Shown here piece after piece: positions 25,731-34,119 of a stretch of DNA of 64,000 nt. The notes beneath the pieces are model-generated. The model searched no databases, was not told the origin of the DNA, and saw only the letters and a list, made by a program, of their open reading frames with translations. A program made the position numbers and the translations under genes. The stretch's first letter is position 1. Each line of letters begins with the position of its first letter. The DNA is from Bacillota bacterium (GTDB lineage Bacteria; Bacillota; Clostridia; Christensenellales; Aristaeellaceae): NCBI GenBank assembly GCA_023436585.1, contig JAEZIN010000013.1, forward strand, positions 93,575 to 157,574. The letters are read 5' to 3'.

Positions 25731-27146
25731 TCACACGTTCAGCCCCAGGAACTTGGCGGCGGTCATGCACATGACCTCCGCCCGCAGCCTGTCGGGCATT
25801 TCGCAGAAGACCCGGAGCCTGGGCTCCGTGCCGCTGAAGCGGATGATGATCCAGCCATCGGCAAAAAGAACCTTCACGCCGTCCATATAGGAAACGGCTT
25901 TCACTTCCTCGGGGAAGACAGGCAGCTTCTTTTCCTCCAACAATAAACGAAGCAGCCGTTCCTTTTGCTCCTTTTCAAAGGGCCAGTCGTATTCGGCCAT
26001 ATAAGCTTCGCCGAATTCCTTGTACATCCTTTGCGTAAGGACGCTTAATTTTTCCCCGGTAACGGCCATCATTTCCACAAGCAGCGTGGCGGCATGGATG
26101 CCGTCCTTGCCCAGGATGTGTCCCCGCACCGTCAGCCCGCCGGAAGATTCGCCGCCGATGACGGCGTTGTACTTTTCCATGGCGGACGAAATATGCTTGA
26201 AGCCTACAGGCACCTCGTAGCACGTTTCGCCAAAGGCAGCCGCCACCTTGTCCAGTAGATGGGTAGTGGCCAGGTTGCGCACAGCCGGGCCGTGCCAGCG
26301 CTTGTACTTGAGCAGGTAATAGTATAAAAGCACCAGGATTTCGTTGGGGTGGATGAACCTGCCCGTATCGTCGATGACGCCGATGCGGTCGGCGTCCCCG
26401 TCGGTGGCGATGCCGATGTCCGCCCGGCTTTCCAACACCGCGCCGCGAAGCGCGCCCAAGGTCTCTACATTGGGGGCCGGCAGCCTTCCGCCAAAGAGCG
26501 CGTCGTGCCGCTCATGAATTACGTCGACATCGCACCTGGCGGTGAGCAGGATCGTCTGCAGCGACGTACGGCTCACGCCGTACATGGGGTCCAGGATGAT
26601 GCGCAGGTTCCGGGAACGGATGGCGTCCATGTTCACGCCGCGGATGATGGCGTCCAGATACTGATTTTGGGGATTGATCTCCTCCACCAGCCCCTGATGC
26701 ACCGCCTGGTCGTAGGGAATGGCCGATACTTCATCCGCACGGATGGCGTTGGCGCTCTCCCCCAGGGGCTCCGTAACCTCCTGGGAGGCGTCGCGCCCGC
26801 CCCTGGTGAACAGCTTGATGCCGTTGTACAGCGCCGGATTATGGCTGGCGGTAACGGCCATGCCATAATGCAGCCCGTAGTAGCGCACCGTGAACATAAT
26901 CAGCGGCGTAGGCGCCTCCCTGGTGATAAGGTAGGTGTGGATGTGCTCGGCAGCCATCACCTCCGCCGCCCAGCGCGCGGCCTCCCGGGATAAAAACCGC
27001 CTGTCATAGCCTATCACAAACCCCGGCGTGGCCGCGTCCTCCGCCTTCATGCGCCGGGCCACGGCCAAAGTCAGCCGCTGCACGTTTTCCTTGGTAAAGT
27101 CCTCGCCGATGATGGCCCGCCAGCCGCCCGTGCCAAACGTGATCAT
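25731..27146 (-). CDS. Alpha-D-phosphohexomutase (phosphoglucomutase type)
   Basis: A 471-residue enzyme interconverting hexose 1- and 6-phosphates. The four family signatures are present: FGTGGWR at residues 4-10, phosphoserine motif TASHNP with Ser101, magnesium loop DGDADR near 245, sugar-binding GGESSGG near 340 and phosphate-binding RFSGTEPR near 440. The RxSGTEP end and short length fit the phosphoglucomutase/phosphomannomutase group. It lies 23 bases downstream of the GH94 phosphorylase on the same strand, so its natural task is probably to feed the phosphorylase product into glycolysis. Confidence 0.9.
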   Translation of the reverse strand: MITFGTGGWRAIIGEDFTKENVQRLTLAVARRMKAEDAATPGFVIGYDRRFLSREAARWAAEVMAAEHIHTYLITREAPTPLIMFTVRYYGLHYGMAVTASHNPALYNGIKLFTRGGRDASQEVTEPLGESANAIRADEVSAIPYDQAVHQGLVEEINPQNQYLDAIIRGVNMDAIRSRNLRIILDPMYGVSRTSLQTILLTARCDVDVIHERHDALFGGRLPAPNVETLGALRGAVLESRADIGIATDGDADRIGVIDDTGRFIHPNEILVLLYYYLLKYKRWHGPAVRNLATTHLLDKVAAAFGETCYEVPVGFKHISSAMEKYNAVIGGESSGGLTVRGHILGKDGIHAATLLVEMMAVTGEKLSVLTQRMYKEFGEAYMAEYDWPFEKEQKERLLRLLLEEKKLPVFPEEVKAVSYMDGVKVLFADGWIIIRFSGTEPRLRVFCEMPDRLRAEVMCMTAAKFLGLNV

Positions 27147-27169
27147 GGCTTTCCCGCCTCTCCGATATT

Positions 27170-29560
27170 CTACACGTTTCCCATCACAACTTCAACCGTG
27201 TGCACCGTTCCGGCCTCGCATACGGGAATGCGGTCTACCGCCTGCCCGTCAAAGCGCAGCCGGGATACGCCCTTTTCCACATGCGTGGGATTCTTGACTG
27301 TAATATGGTAGGTGGCGCCACGGAAGACGCGGGTGGCCGTGAAGCCTTCCCATTCCGCTGGGATGCAGGGATCGATTGTCAGGCCGTCCCACTCAGGCCG
27401 TATGCCCAGCAAATATCTGGTGGCGGCATAGTAGGCCCAACCGGCGCTGCCCGTCATCCAGGGGTGCCTGGCCCGGCCATGGGCGGTATGCTCCCTGCCC
27501 ATAATAAACTGGCAGTAGGCGTAGGGCTCACTTTGGCGGATTTCGATCATGTCGTTTTGCCTGGCAGGCAAAAGCGCGTTGTACATTTTCATGGCCTTGC
27601 CGCCCCGGCCCAGCATGGCCTCCGCCACCCAGGCCCAGGGGTTGGGATGGCTGAAGATGGCGCCGTTTTCCTTCACGCCGGGATAGACGCGTGTCACAAA
27701 GCCGATGGAGTCGTCGGGCACGATGAAGGAGGGGGCGTTGAGCATCAGCCCGTAGGGCGTAAACAGGTATTCCATCACCGCGTCCATGGCGGATTCGCCC
27801 TGTTCCTTCGTCACCGCCCCGGAGATTACAGCCCAGGTGTTGCTTTCCAGGTGCACCTTGCCTTCGGCGGAATCCAGCGTGCCGATGGGCGCGCCTTTGC
27901 CCGTAATACCGCGTATGAACCACTTGCCGTTCCACAGAACACGGCGGCAGTTGTCCGCCATTTCCTTTTCCATGGCCCTGTACAGGCGTACATCCTCGCT
28001 GCGCTTCAAGTGATTGGCCGCAGACAGGAAGTGACTCAAAGCCCACAAATGCAGGAAGGCCACCATGGCACTTTCGCCGCCGCCCAGGTTGAGGCAGTCA
28101 TTCCAGTCAGCCCGCAGACCCTTGGCGATGCCATGGGCGCCCAACTGGCTGTAAGTAAAGTCCAGTATCTTTTTCATGTGCTCGTACACCGTATCCTGGC
28201 CGCCATCGGCATACGGGATCACCTGATGGAAAAAGTCCGTGTCTCCCGTCTCCCGCACATATTCGCAAATGGCCGGGATCAGCCACAGCGCGTCGTCGGC
28301 GCAAACATCCTTCAAACCGTGGATCATTTGGCTCTTGTCGGGCGTGGGCACCACCGTGGGCGACTGGAAGGACTGCTTTTTGCCAGGCGTAAACCAGGCG
28401 GGATCAAACAAGTGCAGGCCGTACCCTTCCCGCACCTGGCCGCGTAAAAGCTGCGTAATGCGCGTGCGGCACATGTCGGGGTTGGAATGGGGCACGCACA
28501 TGGCGTCCTGGGCCGTATCCCGGTAGCCAAGCCCCGTCCGGCCGCCCACCTCAATAAAGGAGGCAAAGCGGGAGAACATGACGTTGACCTCGCTTTGATA
28601 CAGGTTCCACAGGTTCAGGCTGGTGTTCATTTCCGGGTTGGGCGTTGTCACCTGCAGCATGGAAAGCTTCTCCGCCCAGAAGGCGGCCAGCTCCGCAAAG
28701 GCCGCGTCCACCGCCGGGAAGCTGTACTTTTCCCTGGCCTTTTTTGCTTCCAAGCAGTTGCCCTGGCCGAGGATGAACAGCACGCGCTTCTTTTCCCCCG
28801 GCTTTAACTCAAGGCCGGTATGCAGCGCTCCGCAGTGGTTGCCTGTTTTTTCAAAGCTTCCGGAGAGTTTCCCTTTTTCCACGCCAAGGGGATTCGATTC
28901 CGTGCGGTAGGGGCCGATGAATGCGTCCCGCAGGCAATCAAAGCTCTCGGGCTCAAAGCTGGCGGTAAAGTATTGATAACTGTCCTCTTCATAGTGCAGC
29001 TCGTACTCCACCGCACCTTGCGCAAACCTGGAACCGGTGGCGTACAGACTCATCTGGAAGTTTTGATTGTCCATGTCGATGTGGTGAAAAGAAAACTCCA
29101 CATACCCGAACAAATCCAGCCTGCGCGCCTGGGCGGATTTGTTCTCCAGCGTCACATCCCACAAGACGACGTTGTCATTCCTTGGTATGAATATGGTCTG
29201 CGCGGCGGAAATGCCCTCGTATTCGCACAGATACCTGCTGTAACTCAACCCATGGCGGCAGGCATACTTCGCCTGTGCAAGGGGAAGTCCCGTAGGCTGC
29301 CAGCTCACCGACCAATATTTGCCCGTTTCCGCATCCCGCAGGTAAACATAATGACCGGGCCGGTCCATGGGCACGCCGTTGGGCCGGAAGCGGGTGATGC
29401 GGTGATATTGGGGCGAATCCAGCCAGACATAGCCGCCTGCCGTATGGTTGAGCACGCCGCCCATCCGCTGGGTGCCGACATAATTGGTCCAGGATACGGG
29501 CACATCCACCCTGTCGATCACATATTCCTTGGCCGCATTATCAAAATATCCGTAACGCAT
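27170..29560 (-). CDS. GH94 disaccharide phosphorylase (cellobiose/chitobiose type)
   Basis: A 796-residue cytoplasmic glycoside phosphorylase. It begins MRYGYFDNAAKEYVIDR and has WxNYxGT, SWQPTG and the catalytic-acid loop LRADWNDCLNLGGGES near residue 485, all typical of GH94 enzymes that split a beta-linked disaccharide with phosphate to an alpha-sugar 1-phosphate and a free sugar. Length matches cellobiose and N,N'-diacetylchitobiose phosphorylases (about 800 residues) rather than the longer cellodextrin or laminaribiose types. The exact substrate cannot be fixed from these motifs. It is first in an operon with a phosphohexomutase and a sensor kinase, which supports intracellular use of an imported disaccharide. 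Confidence 0.88.
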   Translation of the reverse strand: MRYGYFDNAAKEYVIDRVDVPVSWTNYVGTQRMGGVLNHTAGGYVWLDSPQYHRITRFRPNGVPMDRPGHYVYLRDAETGKYWSVSWQPTGLPLAQAKYACRHGLSYSRYLCEYEGISAAQTIFIPRNDNVVLWDVTLENKSAQARRLDLFGYVEFSFHHIDMDNQNFQMSLYATGSRFAQGAVEYELHYEEDSYQYFTASFEPESFDCLRDAFIGPYRTESNPLGVEKGKLSGSFEKTGNHCGALHTGLELKPGEKKRVLFILGQGNCLEAKKAREKYSFPAVDAAFAELAAFWAEKLSMLQVTTPNPEMNTSLNLWNLYQSEVNVMFSRFASFIEVGGRTGLGYRDTAQDAMCVPHSNPDMCRTRITQLLRGQVREGYGLHLFDPAWFTPGKKQSFQSPTVVPTPDKSQMIHGLKDVCADDALWLIPAICEYVRETGDTDFFHQVIPYADGGQDTVYEHMKKILDFTYSQLGAHGIAKGLRADWNDCLNLGGGESAMVAFLHLWALSHFLSAANHLKRSEDVRLYRAMEKEMADNCRRVLWNGKWFIRGITGKGAPIGTLDSAEGKVHLESNTWAVISGAVTKEQGESAMDAVMEYLFTPYGLMLNAPSFIVPDDSIGFVTRVYPGVKENGAIFSHPNPWAWVAEAMLGRGGKAMKMYNALLPARQNDMIEIRQSEPYAYCQFIMGREHTAHGRARHPWMTGSAGWAYYAATRYLLGIRPEWDGLTIDPCIPAEWEGFTATRVFRGATYHITVKNPTHVEKGVSRLRFDGQAVDRIPVCEAGTVHTVEVVMGNV

Positions 29561-29688
29561 TTTTACGCCTCCTACAGCTTTTCAAGCTACATATTACCAC
29601 ACACACAACCCATAGGAAATGCACGCTCATGGCTTTTGTTGTCATCCCTTGCCGTGCGGATTGTATCTGTTGCCATCAACAGCAAAAA

Positions 29689-29710
29689 CCCCATGCCAAA
29701 GTGCATGGGG
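29689..29710 (-). terminator. Terminator after the EAL/HDOD gene
   Basis: CCCCATGC and GCATGGGG enclose a 6-base loop, followed on the minus strand by TTTTTG. It lies about 35 bases after the stop at 29746 and separates that gene from the GH94 operon. Confidence 0.75.
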
Positions 29711-29745
29711 GAGAATATGCGTGCCGAGAGGCCTTTTGAATTTCG

Positions 29746-30951
29746 TCATGTATCCAGGCTGAATGCCCACTGCAAAGACAGGATGTACAGGCTCATCAGC
29801 CTGTCCCGGATCATATGCGGGGCGAAGGTGCTAAGATCGATATCATCCCACTTGCCCATTTCATGGTAGATTATTAGCTGCAGCGCATAGGCGACGTCGT
29901 TTTTGCTGCCCAGCAAAGCATCCTTCACCTCTTCGGCGATGGGCAGGTCCCGGACAGCTTCTTCCATGGTGCCTTCCAAAAGCACATCGATGCAGGAGAA
30001 CAGCCCCGCCAGGAAGTAGTCGTAATACTTTCGGTTGCCCCCGGCCTCCAGCGCCAGCAGTTCCATAAACTTGGCCCGGATGAGGCAGGTCTTTACCAGC
30101 TCCTTGTTTTCCGCGCTCTGTACATTTTTTAATAGCAGCAGGTAGACCCATTTCTTGGTCTCGCTGATGCCCAGGCGAATTAGCGCCTGCTTGACGGTAT
30201 ATACGCCGCCTTGAGCGCCGAAGAACACGGACCCCGCAAACCGTAAAAGCTTGTAGGAAAGGCCCACGTCTGTCTCAATGATTTCCGTAAGCACCTGATA
30301 GTCCGGCTCCGGCCCGTTCAGCTCCTTCATCATCCGCAGGAGGGCTGTAGGCAGGCTGGCAATTTCCTTCCGCTTTTCAATCACCGGCATGCTGAAAAAA
30401 TAGCCCTGATAGTAGTCATATCCCAGGGCAGCGGCCAGCTGGTACTCTTCCCGCGTTTCCACCTTCTCCGCCAGAAATTTCAGGCGTTTCCCGTACTTTT
30501 GTATATACCGGCGCTGCGTCTCCACATCTACGGATGGGAATTCCACCTTGACGATGTCAGCCCAATCCAGCAAAACCATGCTCTCTTCCCGGAAGGTAAA
30601 ATCATCCAGGGCGATCATGTAGCCTTCAGCTCTCAACTTTTTGCAGGCATCCAGCACCTCTTGGGTGGCCTGTACCTTTTCAACAATTTCTACGACGATA
30701 TTCCCTTTGGGCAGAAGCAAGGGAATTTCCTTGATGAGCATTTCGGTGGAAAAATTGATAAACGCCCTTGTCCCGCTGGTGAGCTCATTAAACTGCATCA
30801 CCAAAAAAGCGCTGTTGATTAAATCGGCCGTTGCCTGGTTATCGTCGTCCCCTTCAAAAAAATTGTTCATGCTCCGGCGGTACAGCAGCTCATAGCCGAC
30901 AATGCCCATGCCTTTGTCGAATATGGGCTGCCTGGCTACATAGACTTCCAC
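29746..30951 (-). CDS. EAL-like/HDOD signalling protein (YuxH type)
   Basis: A 401-residue cytoplasmic protein. Residues ~1-200 are an EAL-like domain that starts VYVARQPIFDKGMGIVGYELLYR; the catalytic EAL triplet is replaced by ELL and the metal-binding residues look incomplete, so it probably does not hydrolyse c-di-GMP. Residues ~200-395 are an HDOD domain (LTEIIETDVGLSYKLLRFA, then QALIRLGISETKKWVYLLLL). YuxH-like proteins with this pairing bind or sense c-di-GMP or act as scaffolds. It is encoded alone, with a terminator after it. Confidence 0.88.
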   Translation of the reverse strand: MEVYVARQPIFDKGMGIVGYELLYRRSMNNFFEGDDDNQATADLINSAFLVMQFNELTSGTRAFINFSTEMLIKEIPLLLPKGNIVVEIVEKVQATQEVLDACKKLRAEGYMIALDDFTFREESMVLLDWADIVKVEFPSVDVETQRRYIQKYGKRLKFLAEKVETREEYQLAAALGYDYYQGYFFSMPVIEKRKEIASLPTALLRMMKELNGPEPDYQVLTEIIETDVGLSYKLLRFAGSVFFGAQGGVYTVKQALIRLGISETKKWVYLLLLKNVQSAENKELVKTCLIRAKFMELLALEAGGNRKYYDYFLAGLFSCIDVLLEGTMEEAVRDLPIAEEVKDALLGSKNDVAYALQLIIYHEMGKWDDIDLSTFAPHMIRDRLMSLYILSLQWAFSLDT

Positions 30952-31240
30952 AGCGGTCCCTTCTTCCTGTATTTTGCTAATCGCCGTCAGTAACGTTTCA
31001 TACCCATCAGCAGCGCATTAAAATGCAAGTTTTGTCTAAATTATAGGAGAATATAAGGGAAAAATCAATCCTTTAGCGAAAAAGCAAAAAAGAAGCATCC
31101 TTCCTCCTGCTGCGGGGCGGCAGGGGAACGTAATGCAAATGGCGAATGTTTAAAAACCATAGCAACCATCCTATGATATGGACGCTTTGGACGAGGATTG
31201 TCCGAATTACATGATATTCCATTTTTAAGGAGGCTTTTTC

Positions 31241-31972
31241 ATGCCCGTCACCGCCAAGGACATTGCCAAGATGCTGGACCACAGCACACTCCAGCCCTTT
31301 TTAACGGAAGAGGATATCATCAAAGGCTGCAAAACGGCCCTGAAGTACGGCACCGCTTCCGTCTGCGCCCGCCCCGCCGATATGCCGCTGGTAGCAAAAC
31401 TGCTAAAAGGCAGCGATGTGAAGGTCTGCACAGTGATAGGCTTTCCCCACGGCGCGCACAAAACGGAAACGAAGGTGTTTGAAGCCCGGCAGGCCCTGGC
31501 GGACGGTTGCACCGAACTGGATATGGTCATCCATATCGGCAAGCTTTTATCCGGCGACGATGATTACGTATTGAACGACATCGCCCAAGTGGTCAAGGAA
31601 GCCCATGCCGCTGGGGCCATTGTGAAGGTGATTCTGGAAACCTGCTACTTGAACGAGGAGCAGAAGATAAGGGCCTGCCGCCTGAGCAAGGAGGCCGGGG
31701 CCGACTTTGTCAAGACAAGCACAGGCTACGGCACCAAGGGTTGCACCATTGAGGATTTGAAGCTCATGCGCAAAAGCGTGCCGGATACCATGCGCGTCAA
31801 AGGCTCCGGCGGCATCCGGGACCTGGATACGGTGCTGGCCGCCAGGGCCGTTGGCGCTTCCCGCTGCGGCGTCAGCGCCACGGAAGCCATCATGGAGGAA
31901 GCCATCCGAAGGGAAAAAGAGGGCACGCTGAAAGAAGCGGATGCGCTCAAAGAAATGGAAGGCGGGTATTGA
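31241..31972 (+). CDS. deoC: Deoxyribose-phosphate aldolase DeoC
   Basis: A 243-residue class I aldolase cleaving 2-deoxyribose 5-phosphate to glyceraldehyde 3-phosphate and acetaldehyde, the last step of deoxynucleoside catabolism. Schiff-base Lys158 lies in FVKTSTGYG, with the supporting Asp95 in ELDMV and Lys187 in RVKGSGGIR. Length and fold markers are full. AAGGAGG precedes the ATG. It stands alone: no deo operon partners (phosphopentomutase, nucleoside phosphorylase) are adjacent. The ~290 bases before it hold no other gene that I can support. Confidence 0.95.
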   Translation: MPVTAKDIAKMLDHSTLQPFLTEEDIIKGCKTALKYGTASVCARPADMPLVAKLLKGSDVKVCTVIGFPHGAHKTETKVFEARQALADGCTELDMVIHIGKLLSGDDDYVLNDIAQVVKEAHAAGAIVKVILETCYLNEEQKIRACRLSKEAGADFVKTSTGYGTKGCTIEDLKLMRKSVPDTMRVKGSGGIRDLDTVLAARAVGASRCGVSATEAIMEEAIRREKEGTLKEADALKEMEGGY

Positions 31973-31983
31973 CACCGCTAAGC

Positions 31984-32010
31984 GCCGGAGGCAAATGCCT
32001 CCGGCCTTTT
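31984..32010 (+). terminator. Terminator after deoC
   Basis: GCCGGAGGCA and TGCCTCCGGC with a 2-base spacer (in practice a 4-base loop) are followed by CTTTTCTTT. Confidence 0.85.
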
Positions 32011-32091
32011 CTTTCATGGGCCACACGTTCACTTATGTAGAAACCGCATGAGCGTCGGATTTTTCGCCGTTTGTTCACATTCTTTCCATGC

Positions 32092-32121
32092 TTGCTTCAT
32101 AATGCTAGGTTATCCTATACA
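32092..32121 (+). promoter_or_regulatory. Promoter of a candidate non-coding RNA
   Basis: TTGCTT (32092-32097), an 18-base spacer and TATACA (32116-32121) lie downstream of the deoC terminator and point into a stretch with no credible coding frame. Confidence 0.4.
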
Positions 32122-32127
32122 CAAGAC

Positions 32128-32272
32128 GGTGGCCGGGCAACCGGCGAGCCGATGACATATACGCAGGATCCGGCGCGATAAAGGTTCCAAAGCGCCAAAT
32201 GTACCGCCTGCAAGAGTGAATGCTTCCACGGAGGGAAGGAAGCATCCCGCTTTTGCAGGCGGCATTTCTTTT
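32128..32272 (+). ncRNA. Candidate structured small RNA with intrinsic terminator
   Basis: The interval between convergent deoC and the anti-sigma-like gene has a promoter-like start and a strong end. CCGCCTGCAA (32204-32213) pairs with TTGCAGGCGG (32253-32262), an inner stem ATGCTTCC/GGAAGCAT stacks inside, and CATTTCTTTT follows. The 5' half also has short stems (GCCGG/CCGGC, GGCGC/GCGCC). The T-run is on the plus strand only, so it does not terminate the leftward gene. I compared it by eye with SAM, c-di-GMP, ZTP, T-box and 6S consensus features and found no match. Transcription is unproven. Confidence 0.4.
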
Positions 32273-32326
32273 AAGGATGTACGGAAAGAAGCGTGGCAAC
32301 TCCCTTAAGACGATTACTGTTTTCCT

Positions 32327-33487
32327 TTACTCTGTTTTGATTTGAACATTTCCCGAATATTCTTTTTCGCCCAACATATACCCTTTCATATAGAATATAT
32401 CGGGTATGTGATCCAGGGACAATGAGCCCGATTGTACATAATGAAGATCATCCAAAGGTTTTACCCTGATCCACAGTCCTAACCCCATGTCAATCCGTTC
32501 GCCCTGCTCATTTCGGAAGCTGAAGTAAAACCTCGGCCCCTCATTCTTCGTCAAATCGGTTTCGGTAGAAAAGAACAGCTCATAATGCAGCGCAAGAGGA
32601 GTCAGGAAAACCTCCATCCGGTCCACCACAACGTCCATCCCCTCCACCTTGGCATCCCGTGCATTGATTGATTTTACTTCCAGCTTGGGCATGACCGGCA
32701 GCGTGAGCGGGAAATGCTCCTGAACATTTTCGCCCACATAATTCCCCGAATCGTTCACCTCCCTGGCCAGGAAGTTCAAATCCACATCCACCGTTTTTTC
32801 CTTCGATGGAACATTCATACTCAGCACAAAGGAAACGCTGCCGTCGGGAAGTATCGTGAAGGAGGCCTTTTCATTGTGTTTTCCTCCATAGCTGAACCAC
32901 AGATTGATGTTGACCATTCTTTTCCCGTCATCCATGGAAGCCTGCCGGAAGGACCGCTCATCCCCCACCGCAGACTGCTCTCCCATTTTCTCAGTATAGC
33001 CTTCCTGATAATTCAGGGGATTGCTGTAGGGCATATCGACATCATAGTGAGAACCGACCACATCCCCTATGCGCATAAAGGAGGAAATACTCATGGGCAG
33101 GAAATACACTTCCTCCCCATCCTTCCTGCGCACATTGGCGGTGATATACATGAGTCTGCCATCCGCCACGGCTTCCTCCAGCGTAACCAGGTACTCTCCC
33201 GCCTCGTAGCTCTTGCTTATGCTGTTGCCTTTCATGACTTCCTTCAGGCTTTCACTGGGGTCCTTATGATGCCTGGCATGAAGCACATCCAATACTCTCC
33301 ATTCTGTACTGGCGGCGTACACCACGCCCGCCATCAGGATCAAAACGATCCCGGCAATCAAAACAAGCCTCAGACTGAACTTTTTCACTTTCCGCTCCTC
33401 CTCCGCGTGGGTAAGCGCGAAGGCAACGCGGTTCTTGAAGGATTCCGGCGCCTTGCCGAAGGCGTTTTTGTACTCCTGTCCGTTCAT
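32327..33487 (-). CDS. Membrane anti-sigma-like protein (DUF4179 type)
   Basis: A 386-residue type II membrane protein: a ~35-residue cytoplasmic N-terminus, one membrane helix at about 37-58 (RLVLIAGIVLILMAGVVYAA) and a large extracellular beta-rich domain. Its gene overlaps the ECF sigma gene by four bases (ATGA), with GGGAGG ten bases before the ATG at 33487. In Clostridia such DUF4179 proteins are encoded after ECF sigma factors and are presumed to restrain them and sense the cell surface. No cysteine-zinc anti-sigma motif is visible, so the sigma-binding part would be the short N-terminus. Confidence 0.75.
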   Translation of the reverse strand: MNGQEYKNAFGKAPESFKNRVAFALTHAEEERKVKKFSLRLVLIAGIVLILMAGVVYAASTEWRVLDVLHARHHKDPSESLKEVMKGNSISKSYEAGEYLVTLEEAVADGRLMYITANVRRKDGEEVYFLPMSISSFMRIGDVVGSHYDVDMPYSNPLNYQEGYTEKMGEQSAVGDERSFRQASMDDGKRMVNINLWFSYGGKHNEKASFTILPDGSVSFVLSMNVPSKEKTVDVDLNFLAREVNDSGNYVGENVQEHFPLTLPVMPKLEVKSINARDAKVEGMDVVVDRMEVFLTPLALHYELFFSTETDLTKNEGPRFYFSFRNEQGERIDMGLGLWIRVKPLDDLHYVQSGSLSLDHIPDIFYMKGYMLGEKEYSGNVQIKTE

Positions 33488-33960
33488 GCCCTGCATACCT
33501 CCCGTCCGTCATACGTTTCCTTCATCTTTTTTCTCGCCCTGTGCAGCCTGGATTTTACGGTGCCCGCGGGCAGCCGCAGCATGCGGGCAATGTCCTTCAA
33601 CTCATACCCTTCGATGTAGTGCAAAACAGCGGGCAGGCGCAGAGTCTCCTCCAGGGAAAGGAACAGCTCGTGCAGCGCAATATCCGCATCCGGCGGCGTT
33701 TCCCACTCCGGCAGCGTATCCACGGGCGTTTCGCGCTTTCGGCAGCGCAGCAAAGCATAGCATTCGTGGATTAGGATGCGGATGACCCACTTCTGCATTG
33801 CCGCATCCTCACGAAGCTTTCCCCTTTGCTGCCACGCCTTCCCGATGGCCTCCTGCACGGCATCCTCCTGGTCGCACCGCTTTTGCAGGATGCTGTAGGA
33901 TACACGGTACAGCGTTTCCTGCATAGCAACGATGCGCCCGGCGAATTCTTCATTCGTCAT
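33484..33960 (-). CDS. ECF-type RNA polymerase sigma factor (module 1)
   Basis: A 158-residue sigma-70 family factor with region 2 (ILQKRCDQEDAVQEAIGKAW) and region 4 (YELKDIARMLRLPAGTVKSR) joined by a short linker. Upstream, the frame is open to 34026, but the alignment with the paralogue at 39379 and a G-rich site before the ATG at 33960 favour this start. It is translationally coupled to the anti-sigma-like gene downstream. A 13-bp motif at 34044-34056, shared with the second sigma locus, lies about 90 bases upstream. Confidence 0.88.
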   Translation of the reverse strand: MTNEEFAGRIVAMQETLYRVSYSILQKRCDQEDAVQEAIGKAWQQRGKLREDAAMQKWVIRILIHECYALLRCRKRETPVDTLPEWETPPDADIALHELFLSLEETLRLPAVLHYIEGYELKDIARMLRLPAGTVKSRLHRARKKMKETYDGREVCRA

Positions 33961-34043
33961 GCATGCGCCCCCAGTTTTTAATTGACCGGTCAATGGATAG
34001 ATGAACAACGGACGTGTGAGGTTCACAAAAGGAGGGAAACAGC

Positions 34044-34056
34044 GAACAATTTACAT
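34044..34056 (-). promoter_or_regulatory. Shared 13-bp motif upstream of sigma module 1
   Basis: GAACAATTTACAT on the plus strand, ATGTAAATTGTTC as read toward the sigma gene. The same 13 bases occur at 39217-39229 in the divergent region of sigma module 2, with TTTAT at the same offset beyond. A sigma-specific promoter element is the simplest reading, but no matching -10 is certain. Confidence 0.4.
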
Positions 34057-34119
34057 GAATAAAGCTGAACGAATACTTCCAAGAATGACAGCCTAGGCTG
34101 CCCGGCCACTTTGCGCTAT

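Noticed and set aside
27200..28447. A 415-codon plus-strand frame opposite the GH94 gene
   Set aside because: Fully antisense to a strongly conserved enzyme; no start signal or domain.
32128..32200. SAM-type riboswitch suggested by GGCCGGGCAACCGGC
   Set aside because: Only the GGGCAACC string fits; the remaining conserved SAM-I core is absent and no downstream gene on that strand would be controlled.
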